From JAFAMS01 sp049520515 (GTDB lineage: Bacteria > Vulcanimicrobiota > Vulcanimicrobiia > Vulcanimicrobiales > Vulcanimicrobiaceae), in NCBI GenBank assembly GCA_049520515.1, contig JBEKPS010000001.1:496001-560000 (forward strand): a stretch of 64,000 nucleotides of DNA, read 5' to 3'. The notes beneath the pieces are model-generated. The model searched no databases and was not told the DNA's origin. It worked only from the letters and a program-made list of their open reading frames with translations. Shown piece after piece: positions 1 through 8,434 of this stretch. The position numbers were made by a program, and so were the translations under genes. Each line of letters opens with the position of its first letter. The first letter of the stretch is position 1.

Positions 1-147
1 ACCATCGTACTCTACGAGATTTATGTCGACGAAAGCGGCTTTGACGCGCATCGTGAGACCGCACACTACAAGAAGTTCGACGCCGCCCGCAAGCCACTCA
101 TGAAGAGCGCGAAGCGCCAAACCTTCAGTTGGAGTAATCCCGCCTAG
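1..147 (+). CDS. antibiotic biosynthesis monooxygenase (ABM) domain protein, C-terminal part
   Basis: The reading frame is open from the first base and ends at TAG after 48 codons. The segment VLYEIYVDESGFDAHRET followed by HYKKFD is typical of the C-terminal half of small ABM-fold quinol monooxygenase-like proteins (about 95-105 aa), where this conserved strand-helix closes the ferredoxin-like barrel. The N-terminal half lies outside the window. The substrate cannot be told from this fragment. Confidence 0.7.
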   Translation, partial: TIVLYEIYVDESGFDAHRETAHYKKFDAARKPLMKSAKRQTFSWSNPA

Positions 148-199
148 CCCTGCCGACTTGTCGCGCGTGAAAACCGCGTGATAGAGTTGGGATGGGACG

Positions 200-736
200 A
201 TGTCGATGCCAGAGATCATCTTGCCGGAAATGGAGCCGGAGCTCGAGTGGATCTGCGGCCGGGCGATCCAGAAGGTGAGTCCGGGGCGCAAGCATGCGAT
301 CCTCCAGTTACTGATCGCTAACGCACTGCTTGCATGGGCTCGCGGAAAAGGCGAAGTCGGAACCGAGTGGCGCTTCCGCATAACGCCTCCAGGCAAAGTG
401 AGGCGGCCTCTCGTGCCGGACGTCGCTTTTATTTCGTACGAACGCAGCGCGGGTCTCGACGGCGAGGATCTCGAGGTCCCCCCGGTGGCTCCAGATATTG
501 CCGTCGAGGTTCTATCGCCGGGCGACATCCGCGCGCACATCGATGAGAAACGCCGCGTTTATCTTGCTGCCGGCGTCAGCTTGGTGCTCCACGTCGATCC
601 AAAGCGAGAGCGCATCGATGCGTATCGTCCCGATGGTTCACACGAGATCGTTTCGCTCGACGCGCCCTACACGCCGCTGGAATTTCCCGGCTTAGTTTTG
701 CCGTTTGGGTCGTTCTTTAAAGAACTGAAGCGTTAG
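200..736 (+). CDS. Uma2 family endonuclease (DUF820-type PD-(D/E)XK fold)
   Basis: This 178-aa protein has the Uma2 landmarks: RPLVPDVAFIS at about 75-85, then PDIAVEVLSPGD at about 98-109, followed by EKRRVYLAAGVSLVLHVDP. In this family the Asp of PDV, the Glu of VEV and a downstream Lys form a PD-(D/E)XK-like site; here a Lys-Arg-Arg follows the SPGD segment. These genes are usually solitary, common in cyanobacteria and related phyla, and of unknown biological role. ATG at 200 or the second ATG at 206 could be the start. The neighbours do not suggest a partner. Confidence 0.88.
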   Translation: MSMPEIILPEMEPELEWICGRAIQKVSPGRKHAILQLLIANALLAWARGKGEVGTEWRFRITPPGKVRRPLVPDVAFISYERSAGLDGEDLEVPPVAPDIAVEVLSPGDIRAHIDEKRRVYLAAGVSLVLHVDPKRERIDAYRPDGSHEIVSLDAPYTPLEFPGLVLPFGSFFKELKR

Positions 737-1068
737 GCGCTAACTGCGGCGCGTGGCCGTTCGTAACGCAGATTCAGCTGATCGCGGAGTTGCGCGACGG
801 CGTTGCCGAAGAGCGCGCTACCAAGATCGTCCTCGACGATGCGCAGAAGTGATTCCCGCGCTTCGCGCTGGCTGAATCCCGGAGGATAGGCCGCCAGCGC
901 GCGCAGCGCTTTGAAAACCGAACTGTAGAATGCCATCCAGACATCGCTTGTTCGGCGCTTGAGAGCCTCACCGTAGAGAAGCGTGATTTCTGCAATGCGA
1001 TCGTGGTCGATTCCCGACTCCACAAGGTCTTCGCACAAGTGTCGCACCGCTTCGTTCAGAATGCTCAT
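733..1068 (-). CDS. hypothetical protein downstream of PadR regulator
   Basis: A 111-aa soluble, mostly helical protein starting MSILNEAVRHLCEDLVESG. I recognise no family. It begins 8 nt after the PadR gene on the same strand and is probably co-transcribed and under the same autoregulation. Its last codons overlap the end of the convergent Uma2 gene by 4 nt. It could be a small accessory or effector-binding partner of the regulator, but nothing in the sequence proves this. Confidence 0.6.
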   Translation of the reverse strand: MSILNEAVRHLCEDLVESGIDHDRIAEITLLYGEALKRRTSDVWMAFYSSVFKALRALAAYPPGFSQREARESLLRIVEDDLGSALFGNAVAQLRDQLNLRYERPRAAVSA

Positions 1069-1076
1069 CGGGCGAA

Positions 1077-1628
1077 TCAGTCCTCTTGGAGGATCGTGTA
1101 AATCTCGCGGCGCGCGTCGTCAAGAACTTTCTTGATACGGTCGCGCGTTTGCGGATTCTCGAATTGACGGAACCCTTGCTGCACGGCAGCCGCAAATTTG
1201 ACGGCTGCATCACGCAGCTCGCCCCATTCTGCACCGGGTGCGGACTCGTCTTCGACAGTGCCGCGCTCTTCGAGCAGTTTGCGTCCGGCATCGGTGATTT
1301 CGTACACGCGCTTGCCGTCGACGATTTGGCTCGTTACGAAGCCACCGTCTTCGAGCATTTGCAACGTCGGGTAAACGGAGCCGGGGCTGGGGCGATAGCG
1401 TCCCTGATATTGCTCCTCGAGATCTTGCATGATGTCGTAGCCGTGCATTGGGCGCTTGGTGAGCACACCGAGCAGCAGAAACTTCACGTCGCCGCGACGC
1501 ATTCTGGGCTCGCCCTCGAATCCGGCACCGCCTTCGCGGGCCATTTCTCGCCACATGCGATGCATGTGCCGGCGACCGTGTCTCATGTGCCCTCTGCCTT
1601 CAAAATGGTCTGTGAACATGGAGAACAT
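1077..1628 (-). CDS. PadR family transcriptional regulator
   Basis: A 183-aa repressor-type protein. After a His/Arg/Met-rich N-terminal leader (about residues 8-40) comes the PadR winged helix: FLLLGVLTKRPMHGYDIMQ, then RPSPGSVYPTLQMLEDGGFV and KRVYEITDAGRKLLEE, which are the recognition helix and wing of the family. The C-terminal 60 residues should form the dimerisation helices. I chose ATG at 1628 because GGAGAG lies just upstream and because the longer frame (from 1673) would run towards the operator-like palindrome at 1678-1693. It is probably autoregulated. The His-rich leader is unusual and might bind metal (inference). Confidence 0.9.
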   Translation of the reverse strand: MFSMFTDHFEGRGHMRHGRRHMHRMWREMAREGGAGFEGEPRMRRGDVKFLLLGVLTKRPMHGYDIMQDLEEQYQGRYRPSPGSVYPTLQMLEDGGFVTSQIVDGKRVYEITDAGRKLLEERGTVEDESAPGAEWGELRDAAVKFAAAVQQGFRQFENPQTRDRIKKVLDDARREIYTILQED

Positions 1629-1677
1629 TAGTGGTTCTCTCCTCTCCGGCCTATCGTTTAGGCCTATCGGCATACTA

Positions 1678-1693
1678 TCGCGATATATCGCGA
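1678..1693. promoter_or_regulatory. perfect 16-bp palindrome, candidate PadR operator
   Basis: TCGCGATATATCGCGA reads the same on both strands and lies about 50 bp upstream of the PadR start codon, in the gap between the divergent PadR and mtnP genes. PadR proteins commonly bind AT-centred dyads in their own promoter, so autoregulation is the likely role. Which gene it controls is inferred from position only. Confidence 0.6.
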
Positions 1694-1799
1694 CCTGTCA
1701 ATACCGACGAAACTTGCTGCCCCCGGCACCGTAGTTGTTACGGGCCCCCTGGGGGCATCGTGCGCTATCGAAATGCTCAGGGGCCCGGAGGTTTGGGGG

Positions 1800-1818
1800 C
1801 CCCATGCGTAGCATGGGG
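1800..1818. other. strong hairpin in the mtnP leader
   Basis: CCCCATGC, loop GTA, GCATGGGG is a perfect 8-bp stem in the roughly 190-bp gap upstream of mtnP. It sits in a very G/C-rich stretch that also contains GGGCCCCCTGGGGGC. No T-tract follows, so it is not a classical terminator. It might be an mRNA leader structure. I do not recognise a SAM, SAH or MTA-related riboswitch consensus. Confidence 0.4.
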
Positions 1819-1861
1819 GGCGCGCAGCCTGGGGCGAAGCGCCTTTAAAACTAGGGAGATA

Positions 1862-2668
1862 ATGTTGTCAAAAGAGACCGCCGAGATCGGCGTTTTTGGT
1901 GGATCCGGTTTTTACTCGCTGATCGAGAATGCGCGCGAGGTCTGGGTTGAAACCCCATACGGCGCACCGAGCGACAAAGTTGCACTCGGCGAGGTCGCCG
2001 GAAAAAAAGTCGCGTTTCTGCCGCGACACGGAAAAGATCATCGCTTTCCGCCGCAAGCGATCAATTATCGCGCCAATCTGTGGGCGATGAAAGAGCTTGG
2101 CGTTTCGCGCATCATCGGTCCGACGGCATGCGGGTCGCTCGATCCGAAAGTCGCGCCCGGTGAGATGGTCGTGTGCGATCAAGTCGTCGATCGTACGACG
2201 GGACGCAAAGATACGTTTTACGACGGCCCGATTACAACGCACGTTTCGTTTGCAGATCCGTACTGTCCGCAGCTACGCACGATCGCAATCGACGAGCTGA
2301 AGAAAATCGGTATCACCACGCACGATCACGGCACGGTCGTCGTCATTCAGGGTCCGCGCTTTTCGACGCGCGCCGAATCGAAGTGGTTCTCGAGCCACGG
2401 TTGGGAAGTCATCAACATGACGCAGTACCCCGAGTGCTATCTGGCTCGCGAGCTCGAGATCTGCTACGTCAATATCTCCCTGATCACCGACTACGACGTC
2501 GGGCTCGAAGGGATGCCGGGCATCCAGCCGGTCTCGCACGAGGAAGTCATGAAAGTATTCGCGAGCAACAACGAGCGTGTGAAGAAAGCCATCTTCGGCA
2601 TCATCTCGGCGGCACCAAAGCAACGGTCGTGCCAGTGCGGCTCAGCGCTCGCGGGTGCACGCTTCTGA
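1862..2668 (+). CDS. mtnP: S-methyl-5'-thioadenosine phosphorylase
   Basis: A 268-aa MTAP-type purine nucleoside phosphorylase that cleaves methylthioadenosine with phosphate to adenine and methylthioribose-1-phosphate in methionine salvage. Visible landmarks are GVFGGSGFYSL (phosphate loop), LPRHGKDHRFPP, NYRANLWAMKELGV, INMTQYPECYLARE (substrate Met/Asn region) and the SLITDYDVGLEG segment with the catalytic Asp. Length matches the family. ATG at 1862 follows AGGGAG. The gene overlaps the next one by 4 nt (CTGA), so the pair is probably translationally coupled. Methylthioadenosine from polyamine synthesis could be its substrate source; an Orn/Lys/Arg decarboxylase lies at 17.9 kb. Confidence 0.95.
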   Translation: MLSKETAEIGVFGGSGFYSLIENAREVWVETPYGAPSDKVALGEVAGKKVAFLPRHGKDHRFPPQAINYRANLWAMKELGVSRIIGPTACGSLDPKVAPGEMVVCDQVVDRTTGRKDTFYDGPITTHVSFADPYCPQLRTIAIDELKKIGITTHDHGTVVVIQGPRFSTRAESKWFSSHGWEVINMTQYPECYLARELEICYVNISLITDYDVGLEGMPGIQPVSHEEVMKVFASNNERVKKAIFGIISAAPKQRSCQCGSALAGARF

Positions 2669-3360
2669 AGCTGTATCTCGACGCGCTCCCGCTGCTGCTG
2701 CGCAGTCCGGCGCTTCTGCTCGCGCCGCTCTTCACCGGCGTGCTGGGCGTGCTGGTGGAAATGTTCAGTGCTCCATCTCTTGGCGGAGACGCGCTCTCCG
2801 GATTGAGCGCCGGCATCCTGTCGCTCTTGATCTTTCTCTTCAATTGCTTCGGACTCGGCATCTCCGTGATCATCGCCGACAACATCTGGCGCACCGGCAA
2901 GGGCTCGTTCGAAGACGGTTGGGAACAAGGCCGCCGCAAAGCCGGCGATATCTTCATGGCATCGCTTGGCTTGAACTTTATCGTTTATGTCGCGCTGCAA
3001 ATCGGCTCGTTTATCAGTCCGATTTTGGGCGAAGCGCTCTTCGTGATTGCGTTCTTCTTCTTGATCTACACGATCCCGGCGGCCGCCATCGGCGGAATTC
3101 CGGGATTCATGTCTCTCAACACGAGCATCGAACGCGTACGCGAAGATTACGTTCCGGCAATTGGACTTGCGGTTTTCTTCGTTCTCTTCTACTGGGGTCT
3201 CGGGACGGTCCTCATTCCGAGCTACGCAATCAACTTTGGAATGTCGCCCACTGTCTCGTTTCTGATCGCCGCGGCGTTTCGCGCGATCGTGCTCGGCTAT
3301 TTTGCGCTAGTGCTTGCTCGCTCGTACACCAACGTGGCGTTCGCTCGTCGGAGATTCTAA
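2665..3360 (+). CDS. multi-pass membrane protein of unknown function, probable CTG start
   Basis: About 231 aa beginning KLYLDALPLLLRSPALLLAP, with about six hydrophobic segments (for example LLIFLFNCFGLGISVIIAD, IVYVALQIGSFISPILG, and AIGLAVFFVLFYWGLG). It resembles uncharacterised bacterial inner-membrane proteins with a glycine-rich amphipathic helix after TM2, but I cannot name the family. The start is unusual: the mtnP stop is embedded in CTGA, and the in-frame CTG at 2665 puts the first hydrophobic segment at the right distance. GTG at 2635 is the nearest canonical alternative and would overlap mtnP by 34 nt. Confidence 0.72.
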   Translation: MKLYLDALPLLLRSPALLLAPLFTGVLGVLVEMFSAPSLGGDALSGLSAGILSLLIFLFNCFGLGISVIIADNIWRTGKGSFEDGWEQGRRKAGDIFMASLGLNFIVYVALQIGSFISPILGEALFVIAFFFLIYTIPAAAIGGIPGFMSLNTSIERVREDYVPAIGLAVFFVLFYWGLGTVLIPSYAINFGMSPTVSFLIAAAFRAIVLGYFALVLARSYTNVAFARRRF

Positions 3361-3402
3361 GAAATCTAAATCCCGCGTTCGAGGCACTCGATATTTCTAT
3401 TG

Positions 3403-5328
3403 ATGCCTGGCGTCGGTGGATTGAGCATTGCAACAAATCTCCTAGCAAATAGCGCCTCGCTCGAGCTGTCGGACAACCAGACCACCTTGAAACGGGCGGT
3501 GACGCAGCTCTCCAGCGGCTTGCGCATCAACACGGCCGCCGATGATCCATCCGGCGAATCGATCGCCGTCAATCTGCAGTCGCAGGTAAGCGGCACCGAT
3601 CAAGGTTCACGTAACGTTCAAGACGCGAACAATGCCGCAGCGGTCGCCGCCGGTGCTCTGACGACCATCAAAGACATTCTCGGGCGCATCAGGCAACTCG
3701 CTGAGGAAGCATCCAGCGACATCACCAGCGATTCGGATCGCGCAAGCCTTCAAACTGAAACGAGCCAGCTGCTCCTCGAGATCAACCGCATCGCGCAGAA
3801 TACGAATTTCAACGGCGAGGCACTCTTAGACGGAAGCCACGAAGGCTATCAGCCCGATCAAGAAGCCTCGGCGACAGTCACTTCGAACTCGACGCTCAAC
3901 ACCGCCAATTCGATTCCCGGAAGCGGGCAGTTGATCGAAGCGGCTGCAGTCGGTGACGGTCCCGCAACACAAGAACCGCAGATCGATGTCGCGCTTCTCT
4001 CGAATGCGCTCGGGACTGGGCAGCCTGAAACCGTCCAAGTCAGCGCGGACAGCGTGCCGTACGTTCAACCGGGTGAGGTCTTCTCAGCCGGCGCAGCGCA
4101 GATTCAAGTCCTCTCAACGAACCCTGGAGCCGGCACGATTACGGCAACATTTTCGGCGCCGGTCGCGAGCGGCACCGTTATGCACGGCGGCGTCTGGGGC
4201 ACCTCGACGAACGCGGTCGCGGCGGGCGAACAAATAATGACGCTCGCGAGCTCGATCGGCGACTCCGGCGTGCCACTCTACGCCGGTGAAGTGCTTCAAA
4301 TCGATCCCAGCGGTCTCAACGACATCGTCAAAGTCCAGCAAGTTCTCAGCCCCACGAGCTTTCTTGCGGATTTCGGAACGGCGCATGCGGCCGGCGTGCT
4401 CGTGTATAGTTGGAACGGCCAAAACGGCGTCAGTGGAACGGCGCCGGAGACCGTCACAATTCCGTTCGGCGTCTCGACTGATCCGCCGCCCGTCGGCTCG
4501 GAAGCATGGGTCGAAGAAAGTACCAGCGCCTTTCCCGCGTCCAACGACGTGCAAATCGTGGGAACCGGAACCGTCATCGGCGCTACGCAAACCGTCGAGA
4601 CGATCTACATCCCGCAGGTCACGAATCTCGGATACGGACAGTTCACCGTGCTGACTGCCCTTGGAAACGCTGCCGGGCCTGTTATCGCGCCGAACGACGG
4701 AACCATTCAGCTGCAGGTCGTCAATGACGCGGGAACGATCGGCGTGCAGGAATCGTACTACGACACGGCCACGCAAACGACGCAGGTTTCTCCAGATCTG
4801 ATTTCGGCGAATCAGCGCGGCATGTACTTCGACGGCGTGACGCTCGCGATCGGCAACGTGACCGCAGCCGACGTCGGCTTGTCCGCATACGTGAAAGTGC
4901 TGCAAGCGACGGCGGCGATCAGCGGCTCGACGGACACCGCGCTCAACGTGCAAGACGGTGCGACGCAAGGCGAAGCAGTTCAGCTCGGTATCGCCGCGAT
5001 GAACACGCAATCGCTGCGGCTGTCGAACACGAACCTCTCGACAACGATCAGCGCGGAAGATGCGATCGGTCAGGTCGATTATGCCGTCAGTCAAGTACTC
5101 TCGCAGAGCGCGCAGCTCGGCGCGATCATGGTGCGCCTCAACGAGGACCTCGACGATAACAATACAGCTTCGGTCAACCTAGCTAGCGCCGCTGCGAATA
5201 TTACCGACCTCAACGTCCCGCAAGCCACCACGACCTACACGAGAATGCAGATCCTCGGGCAGATCGGCTTCAGCGTCCTCGCGCAAGCTAACACGAACGC
5301 CGAAACCATCCTCGCGCTCTTCCGGTAG
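3403..5328 (+). CDS. flagellin-like protein
   Basis: A 641-aa protein with both terminal flagellin domains. The N-terminal part (about 1-140) has LKRAVTQLSSGLRINTAADD, SGESIAVNLQSQ and the QTETSQLLLEINRIAQNTNFNG segment. The C-terminal part (about 540-641) has AISAEDAIGQVDYAV-like helices and ends GFSVLAQANTNAETILALF. The middle (about 150-530) is a large, low-conservation beta-rich insertion like D2/D3 surface domains. Terminal helices should form the filament core. No other flagellar gene occurs in the window, so motility is not shown here. ATG at 3403 is preferred over the adjacent TTG at 3400. Confidence 0.88.
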   Translation: MPGVGGLSIATNLLANSASLELSDNQTTLKRAVTQLSSGLRINTAADDPSGESIAVNLQSQVSGTDQGSRNVQDANNAAAVAAGALTTIKDILGRIRQLAEEASSDITSDSDRASLQTETSQLLLEINRIAQNTNFNGEALLDGSHEGYQPDQEASATVTSNSTLNTANSIPGSGQLIEAAAVGDGPATQEPQIDVALLSNALGTGQPETVQVSADSVPYVQPGEVFSAGAAQIQVLSTNPGAGTITATFSAPVASGTVMHGGVWGTSTNAVAAGEQIMTLASSIGDSGVPLYAGEVLQIDPSGLNDIVKVQQVLSPTSFLADFGTAHAAGVLVYSWNGQNGVSGTAPETVTIPFGVSTDPPPVGSEAWVEESTSAFPASNDVQIVGTGTVIGATQTVETIYIPQVTNLGYGQFTVLTALGNAAGPVIAPNDGTIQLQVVNDAGTIGVQESYYDTATQTTQVSPDLISANQRGMYFDGVTLAIGNVTAADVGLSAYVKVLQATAAISGSTDTALNVQDGATQGEAVQLGIAAMNTQSLRLSNTNLSTTISAEDAIGQVDYAVSQVLSQSAQLGAIMVRLNEDLDDNNTASVNLASAAANITDLNVPQATTTYTRMQILGQIGFSVLAQANTNAETILALFR

Positions 5329-5347
5329 AGAGGACGGAGGTTTCCGC

Positions 5348-6073
5348 ATGATCGAGGCACCTGGCGCGGGCTCGGCCCAATCGCCCTGGTGGTACCGTAA
5401 TCGCTCGACGGTATTCGGCATTATCTTCGGTCTCGGATTTTTGCCGGGCATCGTCGGCGGCTTTGCGGGCATCCCGTACGTCCCGACTATCGTGCCGCTG
5501 GGCCTGCGTCTGGGCAGCCATGCCGCGATCGACGCGCTGTTTTGTTTGGCGGTCTTCCTCCTGTTTCTGTGCTTTACGATCCGTTTGTGGGGGTCAAGTT
5601 ATCTGCAATCTGCGATCGTCTGGAACGCAGATGCCAAAGCAGAGAAACTGTTCATCGAGGGGCCATTCCGCTACACGCGCAATCCGCTCTATTTCGGTAA
5701 CATGTTCATGTCGATCGGCTTTGCACTGATCGCACCTCCATCGGGTGCGGTCTTCATCCTCGTTGCCAACGCCTATTTGATCAACAGACTGATCGATCAC
5801 GAAGAGCCGTTACTCCGCGCGACCTTCGGTGACGCATTCGAACGCTATTGCGCGAGCGTACCGCGCTATTGGCCGCGTCTGCGCCCGGTTCCAGCTCAAG
5901 GCAATCTCAAGCCAAACCTCGCGCAAGGACTCATCACCGAAACCTTCACACTCAGCCTGTTCCTCGGAATGTGCTGTTTCTTCGCGCCGGCGCCATATGC
6001 GTTCTACGGATTCTTCGCGTTCTACGCGTTCGGTATTTTTGCCCAACGGATTCTGGCTAGGCGACCGGCGTGA
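5348..6073 (+). CDS. isoprenylcysteine carboxyl methyltransferase / phospholipid methyltransferase family membrane protein
   Basis: A 241-aa integral membrane protein. The ICMT/PEMT signature is clear: GPFRYTRNPLYFGNMFMSIG at about 105-124, then DHEEPLLRATFGDAFERYCA and SVPRYWPR, which form the SAM and substrate site at the membrane interface. Four or more TM segments surround it, and an additional pair lies at the C-terminus (FLGMCCFFAPAPYAFYGF). Members methylate diverse lipid-like acceptors, so the substrate is open. Its stop overlaps the start of the next gene by GTGA. Confidence 0.88.
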   Translation: MIEAPGAGSAQSPWWYRNRSTVFGIIFGLGFLPGIVGGFAGIPYVPTIVPLGLRLGSHAAIDALFCLAVFLLFLCFTIRLWGSSYLQSAIVWNADAKAEKLFIEGPFRYTRNPLYFGNMFMSIGFALIAPPSGAVFILVANAYLINRLIDHEEPLLRATFGDAFERYCASVPRYWPRLRPVPAQGNLKPNLAQGLITETFTLSLFLGMCCFFAPAPYAFYGFFAFYAFGIFAQRILARRPA

Positions 6074-6660
6074 CCGACGAAACGACGAAACATTTTCTCC
6101 ATCGGTTGGAAGGCTTTTCCGACATCGTGATCGGCTTCAGTCTCGCGCAGCTCGGCGCAACGCTCGTCATCCCCGAGCGGACGATGGACCTGGTCGAGCA
6201 TCCCGGCTGGCTCCTGGGATTTCTCTTTGCATTTGCGGTCGTGTGCAGCATGTGGTATTTCCACCACCGGCTGTTTTCGCGGTTCTTCGTTCCCAAGACG
6301 TGGCCGGTGATTCTCAACTTCGTCTGGCTGGCCGTTGTGGTCTTACTCGTCTATGCAACGGAGCTCTACGTGCGCTCGTTCGGCGACATCGTCGCGACGC
6401 GCATGTATTACTGTGCATACACCTTGGCGTACGGCATTCTCGGCGTTCAATATTTCATCGCAGGCACGAAAGCCTCGCGTCGAGCGTCGATCTACATGTT
6501 CCTGTGGACGGCGCCGTTCCTGATTTGCCTGCTCGCGACGTTATTTCTGGCGCCTGATGTCGTCAACGCCATCACAGGGCTCGCGTTCGCAGGGACCGCG
6601 ATCGCGTTCGTATTCGTGGCGCGACGCTTTCCGCGAGAGTCGACCACTCAAACACTTTGA
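6070..6660 (+). CDS. TMEM175 family (DUF1211) channel-like protein
   Basis: A 196-aa membrane protein with the bacterial TMEM175 motif RLEGFSDIVIGFSLAQL in TM1; the FSD residues line and stabilise the pore in this potassium-channel family. Six hydrophobic segments follow, including WYFHHRLFSRF between TM3 and TM4. Length agrees with a single bacterial TMEM175 repeat, which works as a tetramer. GTG at 6070 overlaps the previous stop (GTGA), so the two genes are probably co-translated. Confidence 0.88.
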   Translation: MTDETTKHFLHRLEGFSDIVIGFSLAQLGATLVIPERTMDLVEHPGWLLGFLFAFAVVCSMWYFHHRLFSRFFVPKTWPVILNFVWLAVVVLLVYATELYVRSFGDIVATRMYYCAYTLAYGILGVQYFIAGTKASRRASIYMFLWTAPFLICLLATLFLAPDVVNAITGLAFAGTAIAFVFVARRFPRESTTQTL

Positions 6661-6682
6661 CGTCCTCGCGCGTCTAATACAC

Positions 6683-7231
6683 ATGGAGCCCGTTCAGGAA
6701 CAGGTAGCCGCAGCGAGGCGCGGGGACGCAAACGCCATTTCCGATCTCGTTCGATCGGTGTGGCCCGACGCGTACCGGATCGCGTGGTCGATCCTCCAGG
6801 ACCACGCGGACGCCGAAGACGCCGCGCAAGACGCATGCGCGCGGATGATGACGGCGCTGGCCTCGCTGCGCGATCCGGCACGGTTCGGCGTGTGGTTTTA
6901 TCGCGTCGTCGTCAATCAAGCACGTCAGAAACAACGCGAGCACCTGCGGCGGCGCGACCTTACCCAAGATACGCACGTCGTCGGCTTGACGCCGGACGAG
7001 CGCATCGACGTCGCGCGCGCGATTGCCGCGCTCGAACCGTCGCTTCGTATCGTAATCGTGCTCCGCTACTTCTATGACCTCAACAGCAGCGAGATCAGCG
7101 CCGTACTCGGCATCAACGCGGTTACCGTTCGCTGGCGGCTGATGCGCGCGCATCGCCGGCTCCGACCGCTTTTGGAACCATCTACACAACTGCAAGGAGA
7201 GTGTCTCGATGAACCGCTCGCTTCCAGCTAG
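6683..7231 (+). CDS. RNA polymerase sigma-70 family factor (ECF type)
   Basis: A 182-aa ECF-like sigma factor. Region 2 has AYRIAWSILQDHADAEDAAQ followed by RFGVWFYRVVVNQARQ; region 4 has FYDLNSSEISAVLGINAVTV and RWRLMRAHRRLRPLL, the DNA-binding helix-turn-helix for the -35 element. I chose ATG at 6683 because region 2 begins directly after it; a longer frame from 6557 would overlap the previous gene by about 100 nt and adds low-complexity Ser/Arg sequence. The downstream gene overlaps by 23 nt and has a membrane segment, as expected for a sigma/anti-sigma pair. Confidence 0.9.
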   Translation: MEPVQEQVAAARRGDANAISDLVRSVWPDAYRIAWSILQDHADAEDAAQDACARMMTALASLRDPARFGVWFYRVVVNQARQKQREHLRRRDLTQDTHVVGLTPDERIDVARAIAALEPSLRIVIVLRYFYDLNSSEISAVLGINAVTVRWRLMRAHRRLRPLLEPSTQLQGECLDEPLASS

Positions 7232-7940
7232 CGTCGCCGACTACGTCGGCAAGATTTCGATTCCCACGTGCGATTTGAGCGCAATACAGACGCGCCGCAT
7301 CGTCCAGCGTAAGTATTCGCTCTGGAATCCCTGGATGAGCACCGTCGTCGCCGCGGGGATTCTCGTTGCGATCCTCGCGAATGTGCCCGCAGTCGTTGCG
7401 CAGGTCGAACGCGTCTTCCGCGCGTTTACGATCGTCAACGGACAGACGGTTCCGCTTTCGGTCCAGACGGTCTCGCTCGAGCAAGCACGCTCGCACGTGC
7501 CGTTTACGGTCATCGCGCCGGCCGGCATCCCCGCCGGATTGCAGTCGACGATTCGCGCGTTTTCATCGGAATCGGATCCGCGTCAAGCGCGCGTGATGTT
7601 CGAATATCATAAGAGCAGTGCCGACGCGCCGCCTCCGCTCACGATTATGGAAACTGCGGACGACGGCCGCCCGGAACCTAACGTGCTCTTTATGACGAAA
7701 TCGTCCGACGCGGTCCCGGTTCCGTCGCTTCCGCCGGCGCCGATGCAACCCGGCGACCGTCAGACCATGACCGTTCAGGACTACAAGCTTGTCCGCGACG
7801 GCAAAGAGAAGCATTTTCGCATCAAGTTCCACCCCGTGAGCTGGGTGCAGAACGGAACGCGCGTGACGTTGATGTCAACGCCCGACGGATTGACGGATAA
7901 GCAACTCGCTGCAATTCGTACGGCCATGCAATCTCGGTAA
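7209..7940 (+). CDS. single-pass membrane protein, possible anti-sigma factor
   Basis: A 243-aa protein with a short cytoplasmic N-terminus (about 40 aa), one TM helix (STVVAAGILVAILANVPAVV, about 44-63) and an extracytoplasmic domain of about 175 residues resembling DUF4367-type domains found after sigma genes. There is no HxxxCxxC zinc motif in the N-terminus, so it is not a classical ZAS anti-sigma factor. AAGGAGA lies 9 nt before the ATG. Overlap with the sigma gene supports a regulatory partnership, which is inference. Confidence 0.65.
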   Translation: MNRSLPASVADYVGKISIPTCDLSAIQTRRIVQRKYSLWNPWMSTVVAAGILVAILANVPAVVAQVERVFRAFTIVNGQTVPLSVQTVSLEQARSHVPFTVIAPAGIPAGLQSTIRAFSSESDPRQARVMFEYHKSSADAPPPLTIMETADDGRPEPNVLFMTKSSDAVPVPSLPPAPMQPGDRQTMTVQDYKLVRDGKEKHFRIKFHPVSWVQNGTRVTLMSTPDGLTDKQLAAIRTAMQSR

Positions 7941-7950
7941 TGCATCGCTT

Positions 7951-7995
7951 TGTCATCCCGACCGTGGCGCGCGAAGAGCGCATAGTCGAGGGACG
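7951..7995 (+). repeat. dispersed structured repeat, copy 1 (long form)
   Basis: Starts TGTCATCCCGACC and ends AGTCGAGGGAC, the ends of the recurrent element, with a GC-rich centre (GCGCGAAGAGCGC) that can form its own hairpin. It lies between the end of the sigma-partner gene and the HigA antitoxin gene. Confidence 0.7.
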
Positions 7996-8134
7996 CCGCA
8001 GTGTCAATGTGGCGCTCTCGCCGCGTCGTACCGTGCGTCTTCCAGCCATATTTCACAGAAGCGCTCGGATCTAGCACGATCCGAGACGTGGATATGCAGA
8101 TGCTTGATGTTCACCGCAACATACTCCGCAGAGT

Positions 8135-8425
8135 CTAGGTAGCCACCCGCACTTCTCGGGCTATCTTTGAACCCAGTTCCGCCTTCGCTTTTCGCAGCTC
8201 ATAATCGGCTTGCAAGCCAAGCCACATCTCCGGTGATGTCTTGAAGTACTGTCCAAGGCGAAGCGCTGTGTCGGCAGTAATGGCTCTGCGCCCTCGGATG
8301 ATTTCGGTCAGCCGATTAGCCGGTATGTGGAGCGCGAGTGCAAGTTTATTTGCTGTCAGTCCACGCGGTGCCATAAAATCCTCGGCGAGGATCTCGCCCG
8401 GATGAATTGCTTGAAGTTTCGTCAT
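8135..8425 (-). CDS. higA: HigA-type antitoxin, XRE helix-turn-helix
   Basis: A 96-aa member of the HigA/VapI antitoxin family: the opening IHPGEILAEDFMAPRGLT, the HTH LALALHIPANRLTEIIRGRR and the DTALRLGQYFKTSPEMWLGL segment are diagnostic. It should neutralise the toxin encoded 9 nt upstream and repress the pair's own promoter. The toxin-first order is the usual higBA arrangement. Confidence 0.93.
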   Translation of the reverse strand: MTKLQAIHPGEILAEDFMAPRGLTANKLALALHIPANRLTEIIRGRRAITADTALRLGQYFKTSPEMWLGLQADYELRKAKAELGSKIAREVRVAT

Positions 8426-8434
8426 CTCATCGCC

